Shown one piece after another: positions 54,446-63,249 of a stretch of 64,000 nucleotides of DNA. The translations under genes were made by a program, and so were the position numbers. Position 1 is the stretch's first letter. Each line of letters opens with the position of its first letter. Below the pieces are notes generated by a model that saw only the letters and a list, made by a program, of their open reading frames with translations, made no database searches and was not told where the DNA came from. The stretch comes from Streptomyces pinistramenti (GTDB lineage Bacteria; Actinomycetota; Actinomycetes; Streptomycetales; Streptomycetaceae): the NCBI RefSeq assembly GCF_020564935.1, contig NZ_JAJCXB010000016.1:62001-126000 (forward strand), read 5' to 3'.

Positions 54446-55105
54446 GTGCCCGTACCCGCGCCCACCGCCACCAGCGACCTCGCTCTCCCCTCCCCCGCCG
54501 CTCAGGCCGAGCGCCTGATCGCACTCGCCGTGCACGAGATCGCCGGGCTGCCCGCGGCCGAGCTGCGCGCCTTCGCCGAGTCCGCCACGAACGAAGGCGG
54601 CGGCCTGCTCGTCGTCCACCCGGACCTCGCCCCCGCCTCCGCCCTCGCGCCGCTGCTCCGCTATGACGGCAGGCCCGGCTTCATCGTCACCGACATGCCC
54701 GACGCCGACCGCTTCGCCCCACTCGACACCATCGAGCTGCCTGACACTCCCCTCTACCTCCTCACCGGCCTCGACCGCGGCGACCGCCTGGCCAACTGGA
54801 GCCCGAACGAAGCGCTGCCCGCACTCGCCGCGGAAACCCGCACCCCGCTGCTGCTCGCCGAGGGCATCCACTGGGTGCTGCAACAGCCCGCCGCCCTGGA
54901 GCGCAACCACTGCTTCATGACCATCGGCTCCCGGCTGCGCAAGGCGAACGGCGCCCTGGACGCCCGCACCCCGGCCGTCTGGATCAGCAACGGCACCGGG
55001 CGGGACGGCCGCGAGCGCCGCAATGCCCCCAAGATCGGCTGGTGCTGGGCGGGCAACCGGCACACCTGGCTGGGCTTCGCCTCGGCGACGGGCCGCACGC
55101 CCTAG
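54446..55105 (+). CDS. DUF5701-like protein
   Basis: 219 residues, soluble. The C-terminal half is strongly patterned (WISNGTGRDGRERRNAPKIG and WCWAGNRHTWLGFASATG), as in the actinobacterial DUF5701 family; the N-terminal half is helical. No catalytic motif is known. GTG at 54446 with GAGGGAG upstream. Its stop is 3 bases from the convergent stop of the propeller lipoprotein, with no terminator between them. Confidence 0.8.
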   Translation: MPVPAPTATSDLALPSPAAQAERLIALAVHEIAGLPAAELRAFAESATNEGGGLLVVHPDLAPASALAPLLRYDGRPGFIVTDMPDADRFAPLDTIELPDTPLYLLTGLDRGDRLANWSPNEALPALAAETRTPLLLAEGIHWVLQQPAALERNHCFMTIGSRLRKANGALDARTPAVWISNGTGRDGRERRNAPKIGWCWAGNRHTWLGFASATGRTP

Positions 55106-55108
55106 GAC

Positions 55109-56317
55109 CTAGCGGAAGATCCCCGTGTGCCCGAGCGAGTAGCGGCCGGGCTGCGGGTAGACGGCCAGACCGTGCGGGCCGTTGCCGACCGGGATCTTCG
55201 CCAGGGTCTTCCCCGTACGGGTATCGAGGGCGTAGACCTCGGAGTTGTAGCGGCCGGACAGCCAGAGCACCTTGCCGTCGGTGGAGACGCCGCCCATGTC
55301 GGGGCTGCCGCCGCCGCGGATGTGCCACTTGCCGGTGAGGCGGCCGGACTTGAAGTCCAGGAGCGAGATGGATCCCTCGCCGCGGTTGGAGATGTACATG
55401 TCCTTGGAGTCACGGCTGACGTAGAGGCCGTGGGCGCCCTTGCCGGTGGGCATCAGCCTGGGCCGGGCGAAGGTGTCGCCGTTGAGCACCCACACCCCGT
55501 CGGCCGCCATGTCGGCGATGTACCAGGTCTTGCCGTCCGGGGAGATCTTCACGTCCTGGGGCATCGCGCCGTCCAACGGCAGCTTCTGCTGGTCGGTCAC
55601 CTTCATCTTCTCGGTGTCGACCTTGAGCAGTTCGCCGGAGAACTCGCAGGAGACGATGAAGTACCTGCCGTCCGGCGAGAAGTCGGCATGATTGACGCCG
55701 GCGCAGCTCACCGGCACGGTCTTGCGGATCTTCATGGTGTGCGGATCGCGGAAGACCAGCTCCCGGTCCATCGACGCCATCACGATCGCGTACTTCCCGT
55801 TGGGCGTGAAGTAGAGGTTGTACGGGTCGTGGACCGCGACGGTCTTACCGACCTTGCCGGTCTTGGGGTCGATCGGGGTCAGGTCGTGGCCCCGGTTGTT
55901 GTTCACCCACAGGGTCTTCATGTCCCAGGACGGCACGACGTGCTGCGGCTGCACGCCCACCGGGATCGTCCGGATGACCTTGTACGTCTTGGGGTCGATG
56001 ACGCTGACCGTGTCGGATTCGGTGTTCGGTACGTAGATCAGCGGCGGGAAGTCCTTGACCTGCGGCGCCAGTTTGCCCGGCCGGTCCGCCGCGTAGAGGT
56101 CGTTCCTGTCGAGCAGCGGCGGCATCCCCGGCAGGTCGGAGGCCGCGGCCCGCACCGGCGATGGCCTGGCCGGGCGCGGGCTGTGTGCCGCGGTGTCCGC
56201 CGCACCGCCCCCGGCGCCGCAGCCGGCCGCCAGCAGCGCGCACACCACGGCCGCCGGTACGGCCCTGCGCAGGTTCCGGTACGTCGTGCGGTCGTGGGCA
56301 GGGGTCCGCTCAGCCAT
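55109..56317 (-). CDS. YncE-type beta-propeller lipoprotein
   Basis: 402 residues. Signal sequence with a lipobox ending at Cys33 (ALLAAGC), a short linker, then about seven propeller blades with repeats like DTVSVIDPKTYKVIRTIPVG and the NVxV.D-type pattern seen in YncE/YVTN proteins. Probably displayed on the outer face of the membrane. The function of such propellers is mostly unknown; binding of metal, surface polymer or peptide are all possible. Its ATG shares one base with the stop of the deacetylase gene (TGATG), so the two are coupled. Confidence 0.88.
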   Translation of the reverse strand: MAERTPAHDRTTYRNLRRAVPAAVVCALLAAGCGAGGGAADTAAHSPRPARPSPVRAAASDLPGMPPLLDRNDLYAADRPGKLAPQVKDFPPLIYVPNTESDTVSVIDPKTYKVIRTIPVGVQPQHVVPSWDMKTLWVNNNRGHDLTPIDPKTGKVGKTVAVHDPYNLYFTPNGKYAIVMASMDRELVFRDPHTMKIRKTVPVSCAGVNHADFSPDGRYFIVSCEFSGELLKVDTEKMKVTDQQKLPLDGAMPQDVKISPDGKTWYIADMAADGVWVLNGDTFARPRLMPTGKGAHGLYVSRDSKDMYISNRGEGSISLLDFKSGRLTGKWHIRGGGSPDMGGVSTDGKVLWLSGRYNSEVYALDTRTGKTLAKIPVGNGPHGLAVYPQPGRYSLGHTGIFR

Positions 56318-57120
56318 CAGGTCACCAGCTCCGTTGTCGTCACCGCGCGCAGGCCGCGCCGGCGCAGGCCGTCGAGGATCGGGGGCAGCGCGGCGACCGT
56401 GCCGGGGTGCCCGAGGTGGAGGCTGACGACGGAGCCGGGCCGGGCGCCGTCCAGCACCGCGCGCTGGACGGCCGGCGCACCGGGGTCGTCGGCATCGAGG
56501 GAGTCCACGTCGTACGAGAGGACGTGGGGATAGCCGGCCTTGCGGGCCAGCCGGGTCACCAGGTCGGTGGCGTACTGGGTCTGCGAGGGGCGGAACCAGC
56601 TGCCGATGCTGCCGGTGAGCTTGCGCAGCCGCTCGGCGCAGCCGGTGATCTCGGCGTAGGCGTCGGCCTCGGACAGGGCGCAGATGTTGCGGTGGTGCAG
56701 GGTGTGATTGCCCAGTTCGTGGCCGCCGTCGAGGATCCGGCGGGCCATGTGGGGCTGCTCGTCGAGCCAGTCGCCGATGGCGAGCACGGTGACCCGGGCA
56801 CCGGCCCGCTCGGCCTCGGCCAGCAACGCGGTGCCCGTCCTGGGGTCGCCGCGGCCGTGGAAGGTCAGCGCGAGCGCGTGCCCGTCACGGGGTCCGTGGG
56901 CGATCTGCACCGGCAGACCCGGCGCCAGGGTGGGCGGCCGGGCGGCGTGTGCCCGGTGCGGGGCGGCGGAGTGCGCGGGGCCGGAGCGGCTCGGCGTGCC
57001 GCCAGGGGCCCGTACGGTCGCGGAGTCCGTACGGGCCGGGGCGCAGGCCGATGCGAACGCACCGGCGGCCGCTGCGGACGCGACCGTGCGCAGCACGGAG
57101 CGACGGTCTGAGGAAGTCAC
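56317..57120 (-). CDS. polysaccharide deacetylase-like (NodB/CE4) lipoprotein with altered motif 1
   Basis: 267 residues. An N-terminal export signal with paired arginines (SSDRRSVLR) and a possible lipobox Cys26 suggests Tat-lipoprotein export. The NodB barrel begins at about residue 80. CE4 motif 1 (TFDDG) is replaced by TFHGRGD at 86-92, so the catalytic base and metal Asp are not in the normal place. Motif 2 is kept as H139-T-L-H-H143. Activity is therefore uncertain: a shifted Asp92 may substitute, or the protein may only bind glycans. Translationally coupled to the propeller lipoprotein downstream. Confidence 0.85.
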   Translation of the reverse strand: MTSSDRRSVLRTVASAAAAGAFASACAPARTDSATVRAPGGTPSRSGPAHSAAPHRAHAARPPTLAPGLPVQIAHGPRDGHALALTFHGRGDPRTGTALLAEAERAGARVTVLAIGDWLDEQPHMARRILDGGHELGNHTLHHRNICALSEADAYAEITGCAERLRKLTGSIGSWFRPSQTQYATDLVTRLARKAGYPHVLSYDVDSLDADDPGAPAVQRAVLDGARPGSVVSLHLGHPGTVAALPPILDGLRRRGLRAVTTTELVT

Positions 57121-57232
57121 CGCCCCATTACAGGCGCAGCCCTTCCAAATGCGTGCTATTTGTCCGACTCGCGTGGGTTCGTGTCGCTACCCGTACGCCC
57201 CGTCGTCCGCCGCGTCCCGAGGGCTCCGTTGA

Positions 57233-57781
57233 CTACTGGGACGGCCAGGCGTCGGCGAGCATCGCCCGGGTGTCCGCGAGGAGTTGGGGCAGCACCTTGG
57301 TGTGTCCGACCACCGGCATGAAGTTGGTGTCGCCGCCCCAGCGCGGGACGACGTGCTGATGGAGATGGGCCGCGATGCCCGCGCCGGCGACCGTGCCCTG
57401 ATTCATCCCGATGTTGAAGCCGTGCGCCCCGGAAGCGGTGCGCAGCGCGGTCATCGCGTGCTTCGTCAGCTCGGCCAGCTCCGCCGTCTCGGGAGCGTCC
57501 AGCTCGGTGTAGTCCGCGACGTGCCGGAACGGCACGATCATGAGATGACCGCCGTTGTACGGATAGAGGTTCAGCACCGCGTAGACATGCTCGCCGCGCG
57601 CGATCACGAGGCCGTCCTCGTCCGACTTCGCGGGAATCGTGCAGAAGGGACAGCCGTCCGCGGCCCCCGGGCCGCTCGGTTTGTTCTCCCCCTGGATGTA
57701 GGCCATCCGGTGGGGCGTCCACAGGCGCTGGAAGGCGTCCTGCGTCCCGACTCCGATCTGCTGCTCCGGCTCGCTTGTCAT
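57233..57781 (-). CDS. HIT family hydrolase (probable Ap4A phosphorylase/hydrolase)
   Basis: 182 residues. Histidine triad H139-L-H141-Q-H143 (HLHQHVVP), CPFC at 44-47 (possible metal site) and NLYPYNGGHLMIVP are present. The best relative by context is Rv2613c, an Ap4A phosphorylase encoded between thrS and pgsA in M. tuberculosis. Here it lies near thrS too. ATG at 57781 is preferred; the ribosome-binding site is weak and the upstream in-frame extension is unlike the family. Confidence 0.9.
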   Translation of the reverse strand: MTSEPEQQIGVGTQDAFQRLWTPHRMAYIQGENKPSGPGAADGCPFCTIPAKSDEDGLVIARGEHVYAVLNLYPYNGGHLMIVPFRHVADYTELDAPETAELAELTKHAMTALRTASGAHGFNIGMNQGTVAGAGIAAHLHQHVVPRWGGDTNFMPVVGHTKVLPQLLADTRAMLADAWPSQ

Positions 57782-57860
57782 ACGGGCCAGCATATGGCGT
57801 CGCACGTCCCGCGCGTGTCGCTGGGGCACACTCGTCCACCCGCTCCATGATGCTGAGCCG

Positions 57861-58054
57861 ATGGCCAGGGACGCGCGCCTGCGGCCCCGGGAAAGACGCA
57901 TCGATCCGTACCTGCTCGCCGCGTCGACGCTCTTCCTGACCGCCTACGCGGTCCGGGTCCTGGTGCCCCGCCTCTCCCCCGGCCGGCCGGCGCGATGGCC
58001 GGCTCGTTCTCCTCCTGGCTGGTGCGCCGCTTCCGGCAGGAGGGCGAGCGCTGA
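57861..58054 (+). pseudogene. probable remnant of a 2TM potassium-channel gene (internal deletion)
   Basis: An ATG at 57861 begins MARDARLRPRERRIDPYLL, then a hydrophobic helix ASTLFLTAYAVRVL, resembling the start of actinobacterial 2TM ion-channel proteins. Frame 0 then turns into Pro/Arg-rich junk. In another frame, 57995-58054 encodes AGSFSSWLVRRFRQEGER and stops, resembling the end of the same family. The pore (TVGYGD) and the middle are missing, so a deletion with frame change is inferred. An intact tiny membrane protein is the alternative. Confidence 0.45.
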
Positions 58055-58059
58055 GCGGA

Positions 58060-58107
58060 AACGGCCGGGCCCCGGCACGCGGTGTCGCGTGCCGGGGCCC
58101 GGCCGTT
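58060..58107. terminator. thrS terminator, 21-bp perfect stem
   Basis: Inverted repeat 58060-58080 / 58087-58107 (arm ends CCGGCACGC/GCGTGCCGG) with a 6-nt loop, 19 bases past the thrS stop and just after the channel remnant. It can terminate both strands. Confidence 0.85.
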
Positions 58108-58126
58108 GCTCAGCGGGCGGCCCGGG

Positions 58127-60106
58127 TCACACCTGAACCCGGCGCTCCACCGCGTCCACGATCTCCGCAATCGCCTCGTCCCGCGGAATCCCGTTCTTCT
58201 GCGATCCGTCGCGGTAACGGAAGGAGACCGCGCCGTTCGCGACGTCCTCGTCACCGGCGATGATCATGAACGGCACCTTGCTGCGCTGGGCGTTCCTGAT
58301 CTTCTTCTGCATCCGGTCCGACGACGAGTCGACGTCGATCCGCAGCCCCTTGGCGCGCGCATCGGCGGCGAACTCCTGGAGGTAGGGCACGTGCGCGTCG
58401 CCGATCGGAATGCCGGTCGCCTGCACCGGGGCCAGCCACACCGGGAACGCGCCCGCGTAGTGCTCCAGCAGGACCGCGAAGAACCGCTCGATGGAGCCGA
58501 ACAGCGCGCGGTGGATCATGACGGGCCGCTGCTTCGAGCCGTCCGCCGCGGTGTACTCCAGGTCGAACCGCTCCGGGAGGTTGAAGTCCAGCTGCACGGT
58601 GGACATCTGCCAGGTGCGGCCGATCGCGTCCTTGGCCTGCACCGAGATCTTCGGGCCGTAGAACGCGGCGCCGCCCGGGTCCGGGACCAGCGGCAGGCCC
58701 TGCTTCTCGGCGACCTTGCGCAGCGTCTCGGTGGCCTCTTCCCAGACCTCGTCCGAGCCGACGAACTTCTCCGGATCCTTGGTGGACAGTTCCAGGTAGA
58801 AGTCGTTCAGGCCGTAGTCGCGCAGCAGGTCGAGCACGAAGGTGAGCGTCGAGTCCAGCTCGTCCGCCATCTGCTCCTTGGTGCAGTAGATGTGCGCGTC
58901 GTCCTGGGTGAAGCCGCGGGCCCGGGTCAGGCCGTGCACCACGCCGGACTTCTCGTAGCGGTAGACCGTGCCGAACTCGAAGAGCCGCAGCGGGAGTTCA
59001 CGGTAGGAACGGCCACGCGCGTCGAAGACGAGGTTGTGCATCGGGCAGTTCATGGGCTTGAGGTAGTAGTCCGTGCCCTCGTCCAGCTGCATGGGCGGGT
59101 ACATGCCGTCGGCGTACCAGTCCAGGTGGCCGGACTTCTCGAACAGCTTCCCCTTGGTGGCGTGCGGGGTGTAGACGAACTCGTAGCCCGACTCCTCGTG
59201 CCGCCGGCGGGAGTAGTCCTCCATGGTGCGGCGGATGATGCCGCCCTTGGGGTGGAAGACCGCGAGGCCGGAGCCGATCTCCTCCGGGATGGAGAACAGG
59301 TCCAGTTCGGCGCCCAGCTTGCGGTGGTCGCGCTTCTCGGCCTCGGCGAGGAACTCCAGGTGGGCCTTCAGCTCGTCCTTGGTGGGCCAAGCGGTGCCGT
59401 AGATCCGCTGGAGCTGCTTGTTCTTCTCGCTGCCGCGCCAGTAGGCGGCGGCCGACCGCATCAGCTTGAACGCCGGGATGGCACGGGTGCTGGGCAGGTG
59501 CGGGCCGCGGCACAGGTCCTTCCAGCACAGCTCGCCGGTCTTCGCGTCGAGGTTGTCGTAGATGGTCAGCTCGCCGGCGCCGACCTCGGCCGATGCGCCC
59601 TCGGCGGCATCGGCGGCGGATCCCTTGAGGCCGATCAGCTCGATCTTGTACGGCTCGTCCGCCAGCTCGACGCGGGCGTCCTCGTCGGTGGTGACCCGGC
59701 GGGCGAACTTCTGGCCGCGCTTCTGGATCTCCTGCATCTTCTTCTCGATGCGCTTGAGATCGTCCGGGTGGAACGGGGTCTCGACGTCGAAGTCGTAGTA
59801 GAAGCCGTCCTTGATCGGCGGGCCGATGCCGAGCTTCGCCTCCGGGAACAGCTCCTGGACGGCCTGCGCCATCACGTGCGCGGTGGAGTGCCGCAGGATG
59901 TTCAGGCCGTCGTCGGAGGTGATCTCGACGGGCTCGACAACCTCGCCTTCGGCCACCTCGTACGCCAGGTCCTTCAGCTCCCCGGCCACCCGCGCGGCGA
60001 CGACACTGCGCTCGCCCTGGAAGAGGTCGGCGGCCGTAGTCCCCGTGGTCACCACGCGTTCTTCCCGCTCGGAATCGCGTTGGACGGTCACACGGACGTC
60101 TGACAC
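58127..60106 (-). CDS. thrS: threonyl-tRNA synthetase
   Basis: Charges tRNA-Thr and edits Ser-tRNA-Thr. 659 residues: TGS domain (about 1-65), editing domain with [11 protein letters not shown] and [10 protein letters not shown], class II core with [10 protein letters not shown], motif 2 [23 protein letters not shown], motif 3 [15 protein letters not shown], and the anticodon-binding domain. GTG at 60106 has AGGAGAG five bases upstream; the longer frame is not supported. No T-box element was found upstream. Confidence 0.96.
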   Translation of the reverse strand: MSDVRVTVQRDSEREERVVTTGTTAADLFQGERSVVAARVAGELKDLAYEVAEGEVVEPVEITSDDGLNILRHSTAHVMAQAVQELFPEAKLGIGPPIKDGFYYDFDVETPFHPDDLKRIEKKMQEIQKRGQKFARRVTTDEDARVELADEPYKIELIGLKGSAADAAEGASAEVGAGELTIYDNLDAKTGELCWKDLCRGPHLPSTRAIPAFKLMRSAAAYWRGSEKNKQLQRIYGTAWPTKDELKAHLEFLAEAEKRDHRKLGAELDLFSIPEEIGSGLAVFHPKGGIIRRTMEDYSRRRHEESGYEFVYTPHATKGKLFEKSGHLDWYADGMYPPMQLDEGTDYYLKPMNCPMHNLVFDARGRSYRELPLRLFEFGTVYRYEKSGVVHGLTRARGFTQDDAHIYCTKEQMADELDSTLTFVLDLLRDYGLNDFYLELSTKDPEKFVGSDEVWEEATETLRKVAEKQGLPLVPDPGGAAFYGPKISVQAKDAIGRTWQMSTVQLDFNLPERFDLEYTAADGSKQRPVMIHRALFGSIERFFAVLLEHYAGAFPVWLAPVQATGIPIGDAHVPYLQEFAADARAKGLRIDVDSSSDRMQKKIRNAQRSKVPFMIIAGDEDVANGAVSFRYRDGSQKNGIPRDEAIAEIVDAVERRVQV

Positions 60107-60232
60107 CGGTCTCTCCTGACTCTGTCTCCTGCGCGACAGCGATCGCTGCGCAGCCAAATCGTACCGAGCCGATGGACCGGACCGCGAAACGGTTTGCCCC
60201 GGTGACCTCACGCCCCTTCCTTCCCCCTCCCC

Positions 60233-61441
60233 TCATTCGTCCGCGAGCGGCCCGCCGCACGCCTCCTCGAAGGAGCCGAAGTTCTCCTGGAGCGACTTCA
60301 GCAGCCGGTCCCGCTCCGCCTCGTCGACCTGCACCGGGGTGACGTCGCACGCCCCGGTGATCCGCCGGAACCCGCCGCGGCTCTCCAGCCGGCCGCTGAC
60401 CCGGATCGGCAGCCCCACCAGATGCGCGTGCCCCGCGATGCGGTAGTCCTCCTCCCTCAGCGCGACCCGCACCTGCACCACGTCCGCCCCGGTGAGCACC
60501 CGCAGCCGCACCGCGCCGCCGCCCGGCCGCTCCCGGCGCAGCCGCACCACCGCGCCGGTCACCCGTACGGGCAGCGACGGCTCGTCCCGTACGTAGCGCT
60601 GCGCGGCGCGCTGCAACGCCGGCAGGTCACCGGGCGAGAACTCCACCGGCTCCGGACGGGCCGGGCAGCCGACGGGCGGACCCGCGCCCGGCGACCAGTC
60701 CACGGCGATCCGCAGCCCCTCCGCGTCCCGGATCAACGCGATCAGCGCCTGCGCCAGTTCGTGGCAGACACCGAGCCCGACGGCCGCGTCGAATGCCTCC
60801 ATGCGGCCGGTGGCCCGCTGGTAGTCGGTGGCGTCACGGGTCGCGTGCAACGCCCGTTGCAGCCCGGCAGCCGCGCCGCGCCCGGCCGTGACGGGTACGA
60901 ACGCGGTGAGCCCGCGCCCCGCCGACGCCGGCCCCACCAGCACCTCCCCCAGGAAACGCTCGGCCTGGCGCTTGTACCGGGAGCCGTAGTACCCGGCGCG
61001 GGCGAAGGTGCCGAGCGCGCCCGCGACCAGCATCGCGCGGGCCGCGCCGCGCAGCTGTTCCTGGGCCACCCAGCGCGCGGCCCCCGACCCGTCGTCGGGG
61101 ATCTCGCGCTCCCAGCGCACCTCGTCGCTGGGCGTCGCCAGGCCCAGCAGGATGTCGCGGGCGGACGGCGCCGCGCTCCGCGCCAGCGCGGCCAGCGCCT
61201 CGGCCAGCAGTTCGGCGCTGTCGGGGAAGCGGCTGTCCTGCGGCACCAGCAGGCTCGTCCCGGCTCCCCCGCCGGGCGGCGTCCAGCGCGCGTAGCGGCC
61301 GGTGGCGCCGCCCCGGCGGTGCCACCCGTGCCGGGCCAGCAGGGCGCCGAGCACCGCCGGATCCAGCTCGGCCGGATCCGGGTACGCCGGGACCGCGCCC
61401 GCCGGGTACCTCGTGTCGTGGTCGTCGGTCGGCCGGTGCAT
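60233..61441 (-). CDS. unknown 402-residue protein with OB-like C-terminal region
   Basis: No known family recognised. The N-terminal half is helical (residues ~25-210). The segment from about 300 (LPVRVTGAVVRLRRERPGGG, VRLRVLTGADVVQVRVALRE, GLPIRVSGRLESRGGFRRI) has the strand and glycine pattern of an OB-fold, often nucleic-acid-binding. ATG at 61441 shares one base with the stop of the DUF4365 gene (TGATG), so it is translationally coupled to it and probably works with it. No catalytic motif. The OB reading is by eye. Confidence 0.75.
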   Translation of the reverse strand: MHRPTDDHDTRYPAGAVPAYPDPAELDPAVLGALLARHGWHRRGGATGRYARWTPPGGGAGTSLLVPQDSRFPDSAELLAEALAALARSAAPSARDILLGLATPSDEVRWEREIPDDGSGAARWVAQEQLRGAARAMLVAGALGTFARAGYYGSRYKRQAERFLGEVLVGPASAGRGLTAFVPVTAGRGAAAGLQRALHATRDATDYQRATGRMEAFDAAVGLGVCHELAQALIALIRDAEGLRIAVDWSPGAGPPVGCPARPEPVEFSPGDLPALQRAAQRYVRDEPSLPVRVTGAVVRLRRERPGGGAVRLRVLTGADVVQVRVALREEDYRIAGHAHLVGLPIRVSGRLESRGGFRRITGACDVTPVQVDEAERDRLLKSLQENFGSFEEACGGPLADE

Positions 61442-62007
61442 CAGGGTCTCCCTCCCGCTCCGACCCGCGTCATGATGTCGCAGAGCGCGCGGTCGTCGAA
61501 GATCCGCGCGGTCGGGATCCGCACGGTGGTCCTGCGCCGGCCGGTCACCGGATGGCCGGCCAGGTTGATCCAGTAACAGCAGTGCCGCAGTTCGAGGCAG
61601 TCGTGCCCGGCCCGCAGCCAGTCGTCCTGACCGCGCGGCGCCAGCATCACGACCAGGATCTTGTGCACCGCGACGGGCGTACGGGCCAGCTTCGTCAGAT
61701 GGTCGTTGTCGAGCGTGAAGCCGAAGCTGCGGCCCGGCGGGTGCGGTGCCGTCTGGTAGGTGCATTTCAGCTGCACCTTGATGGTGACCTCGTCGTCGAC
61801 GGTGTGTCCGGGCGCGCCATGGCTGACGTGCCAGTCGATTCCGTTGTCCGGGAAGGGCTGCGCCAGCGAGCACCCGGAGGCGGCGGCGACCGCGTGCAGA
61901 TAGCCCACCTGGAGAGTCTCCATGCAGGCAGTCATGGCGAGTCCGCCGCGCTGCGGTGTGGTCCGCTGCGGCAGCAGCCCGCCCGGTTCGGGCTGCGCGA
62001 GCGTCAT
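61441..62007 (-). CDS. DUF4365 protein, predicted PD-(D/E)xK nuclease fold
   Basis: 188 residues. The segment PFPDNGIDWHV with Asp58 and VQLKCTYQ with Gln79-x-Lys81, plus an upstream helix Glu30, matches the DUF4365 pattern E...GxD...QxK of the restriction-endonuclease-like superfamily. Members are often found in accessory or defence settings. Here the gene is coupled to a 402-residue partner and is divergent from a DEDDh exonuclease. ATG at 62007 with GGAAGG upstream. Nuclease activity is inferred, not shown. Confidence 0.8.
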   Translation of the reverse strand: MTLAQPEPGGLLPQRTTPQRGGLAMTACMETLQVGYLHAVAAASGCSLAQPFPDNGIDWHVSHGAPGHTVDDEVTIKVQLKCTYQTAPHPPGRSFGFTLDNDHLTKLARTPVAVHKILVVMLAPRGQDDWLRAGHDCLELRHCCYWINLAGHPVTGRRRTTVRIPTARIFDDRALCDIMTRVGAGGRP

Positions 62008-62209
62008 CGCTCAAGCCTTCCGGGCCGTGCCGATCGAGTGGGGTCCGCGAGTGACGGGAGACGACGTACGGATCGCCCTGCCCCGTCCCTGTGGTTGTCT
62101 CCGCGTCAAGTGGTCCGCAAACAAAGACGGTTCGACAACACCACCAGGCGGGTATCACCAGCTCGGGTGAGGTGCCCCGTCACCTGTCGCACGAGCGCGA
62201 GGAGTTGGG

Positions 62210-62938
62210 ATGATGCCGTGCTGGTATGACGGTCCGCTGGCTTCCTTCGATACCGAGACGACCGGCGTGGACGTCGAGACCGATCGCGTCGTCTCCGCGG
62301 CGCTGGTGATCCAGGAGACCCCGCGCTCCGCGCCGCGCACCACCCGGTGGCTGATCAACCCCGGCGTGGAGATACCCGAGGCCGCGACGGCGGTCCACGG
62401 TCTGACGGCCGGCCATCTCGCGCGCAGCGGCCGCTGGCCGTCGCCGGTCCTGGAGGAGGTCGCGCGGGCGCTGGCCGCGCAGTCGCTGGCCGGCCGGCCA
62501 CTGGTCGTGATGAACGCGCCGTTCGATCTCACGCTGCTGGACCGCGAGTTGAAGCGGCATCGCGCCACTTCCCTGGCCGGCTATCTGGGCAAGCAGCCGC
62601 TGCACGTCCTCGATCCGCGGGTCCTGGACAAGCACCTGGACCGCTACCGCAAGGGCCGCCGCACGCTGACCGACCTGTGCGCGCACTACGAGGTCGAGCT
62701 GGAGGGGGCCCACGAGGCGGCCGCCGACGCGCTGGCGGCGCTGCACGTGGTGCGGGCCCTGGGTCAGCGCTTCGCCCACCGCCTCGACCGGCTGCAGCCG
62801 AGCGAACTGCACACCCTCCAGGCGAGGTGGTACGCGGCCCAGGCACGCGGCCTCCAGGCGTGGTTCGCGCGCAGCGGGAATCCCGAACCCGTCGATCCGC
62901 ATTGGCCGATACGGCCCGAGCTGCCGGCCGCCGCCTGA
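62210..62938 (+). CDS. DEDDh 3'-5' exonuclease (Pol III epsilon-like)
   Basis: 242 residues. All four acidic metal ligands and the catalytic His are seen: Asp14 and Glu16 in FDTETTG, Asp106 in NAPFDLTLL, and His168 with Asp173 in HEAAADA. This resembles stand-alone exonucleases annotated as DNA polymerase III epsilon-like; the substrate (DNA or RNA) is unknown. GAGGAG upstream of ATGATG. Divergent from the DUF4365 gene with a 202-base spacer in which no clear promoter was recognised. Confidence 0.92.
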   Translation: MMPCWYDGPLASFDTETTGVDVETDRVVSAALVIQETPRSAPRTTRWLINPGVEIPEAATAVHGLTAGHLARSGRWPSPVLEEVARALAAQSLAGRPLVVMNAPFDLTLLDRELKRHRATSLAGYLGKQPLHVLDPRVLDKHLDRYRKGRRTLTDLCAHYEVELEGAHEAAADALAALHVVRALGQRFAHRLDRLQPSELHTLQARWYAAQARGLQAWFARSGNPEPVDPHWPIRPELPAAA

Positions 62939-63003
62939 ATTCTGATGCCGCCTCAGAGAAATCCCGGCGAAATCACCGGACCCCGGAAAAGGATCTCAAC
63001 GAA

Positions 63004-63037
63004 AAGGGCCGGACCGTCAATTGACGGTCCGGCCCTT
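63004..63037 (-). terminator. terminator of first tRNA-Val
   Basis: Perfect 34-bp palindrome (17 bp each arm, centred at 63020/63021, core GTCAATTGAC) eight bases beyond the tRNA 3' end, with AAAA on the + strand giving TTTT in the minus-strand transcript. Confidence 0.85.
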
Positions 63038-63045
63038 GATCCCGG

Positions 63046-63117
63046 TGGGCGATACTGGGTTCGAACCAGTGACCTCTTCGGTGTGAACGAAGCGCTCTCC
63101 CACTGAGCTAATCGCCC
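63046..63117 (-). tRNA. tRNA-Val(CAC), copy 1
   Basis: 72 nt without CCA. Acceptor stem GGGCGAT/ATCGCCC, D-loop AGCTCAGTGGGAGAG, anticodon stem CTTCG/CGAAG with loop TTCACAC (anticodon CAC at 63083-63085, reads GUG), and T-loop GGTTCGAACC. Discriminator A; CCA is not encoded. Same sequence as copy 2. Confidence 0.95.
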
Positions 63118-63249
63118 GGGTGCCTGCGGGGTTTCCCTCGCGAACGACCTGAACAATACAGGCCGCCACTGCCTTCCATCAAATTCCTTCGCGATCCCGC
63201 CGGCGACCCGCCCCGCAGGCCGTCACCCCGCGTCGCCTCCGGCCCCTCA

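Noticed and set aside
60107..60232. T-box or other riboswitch upstream of thrS (also checked before alaS and hisS)
   Set aside because: No T-box sequence, specifier hairpin or terminator/antiterminator pair could be seen.
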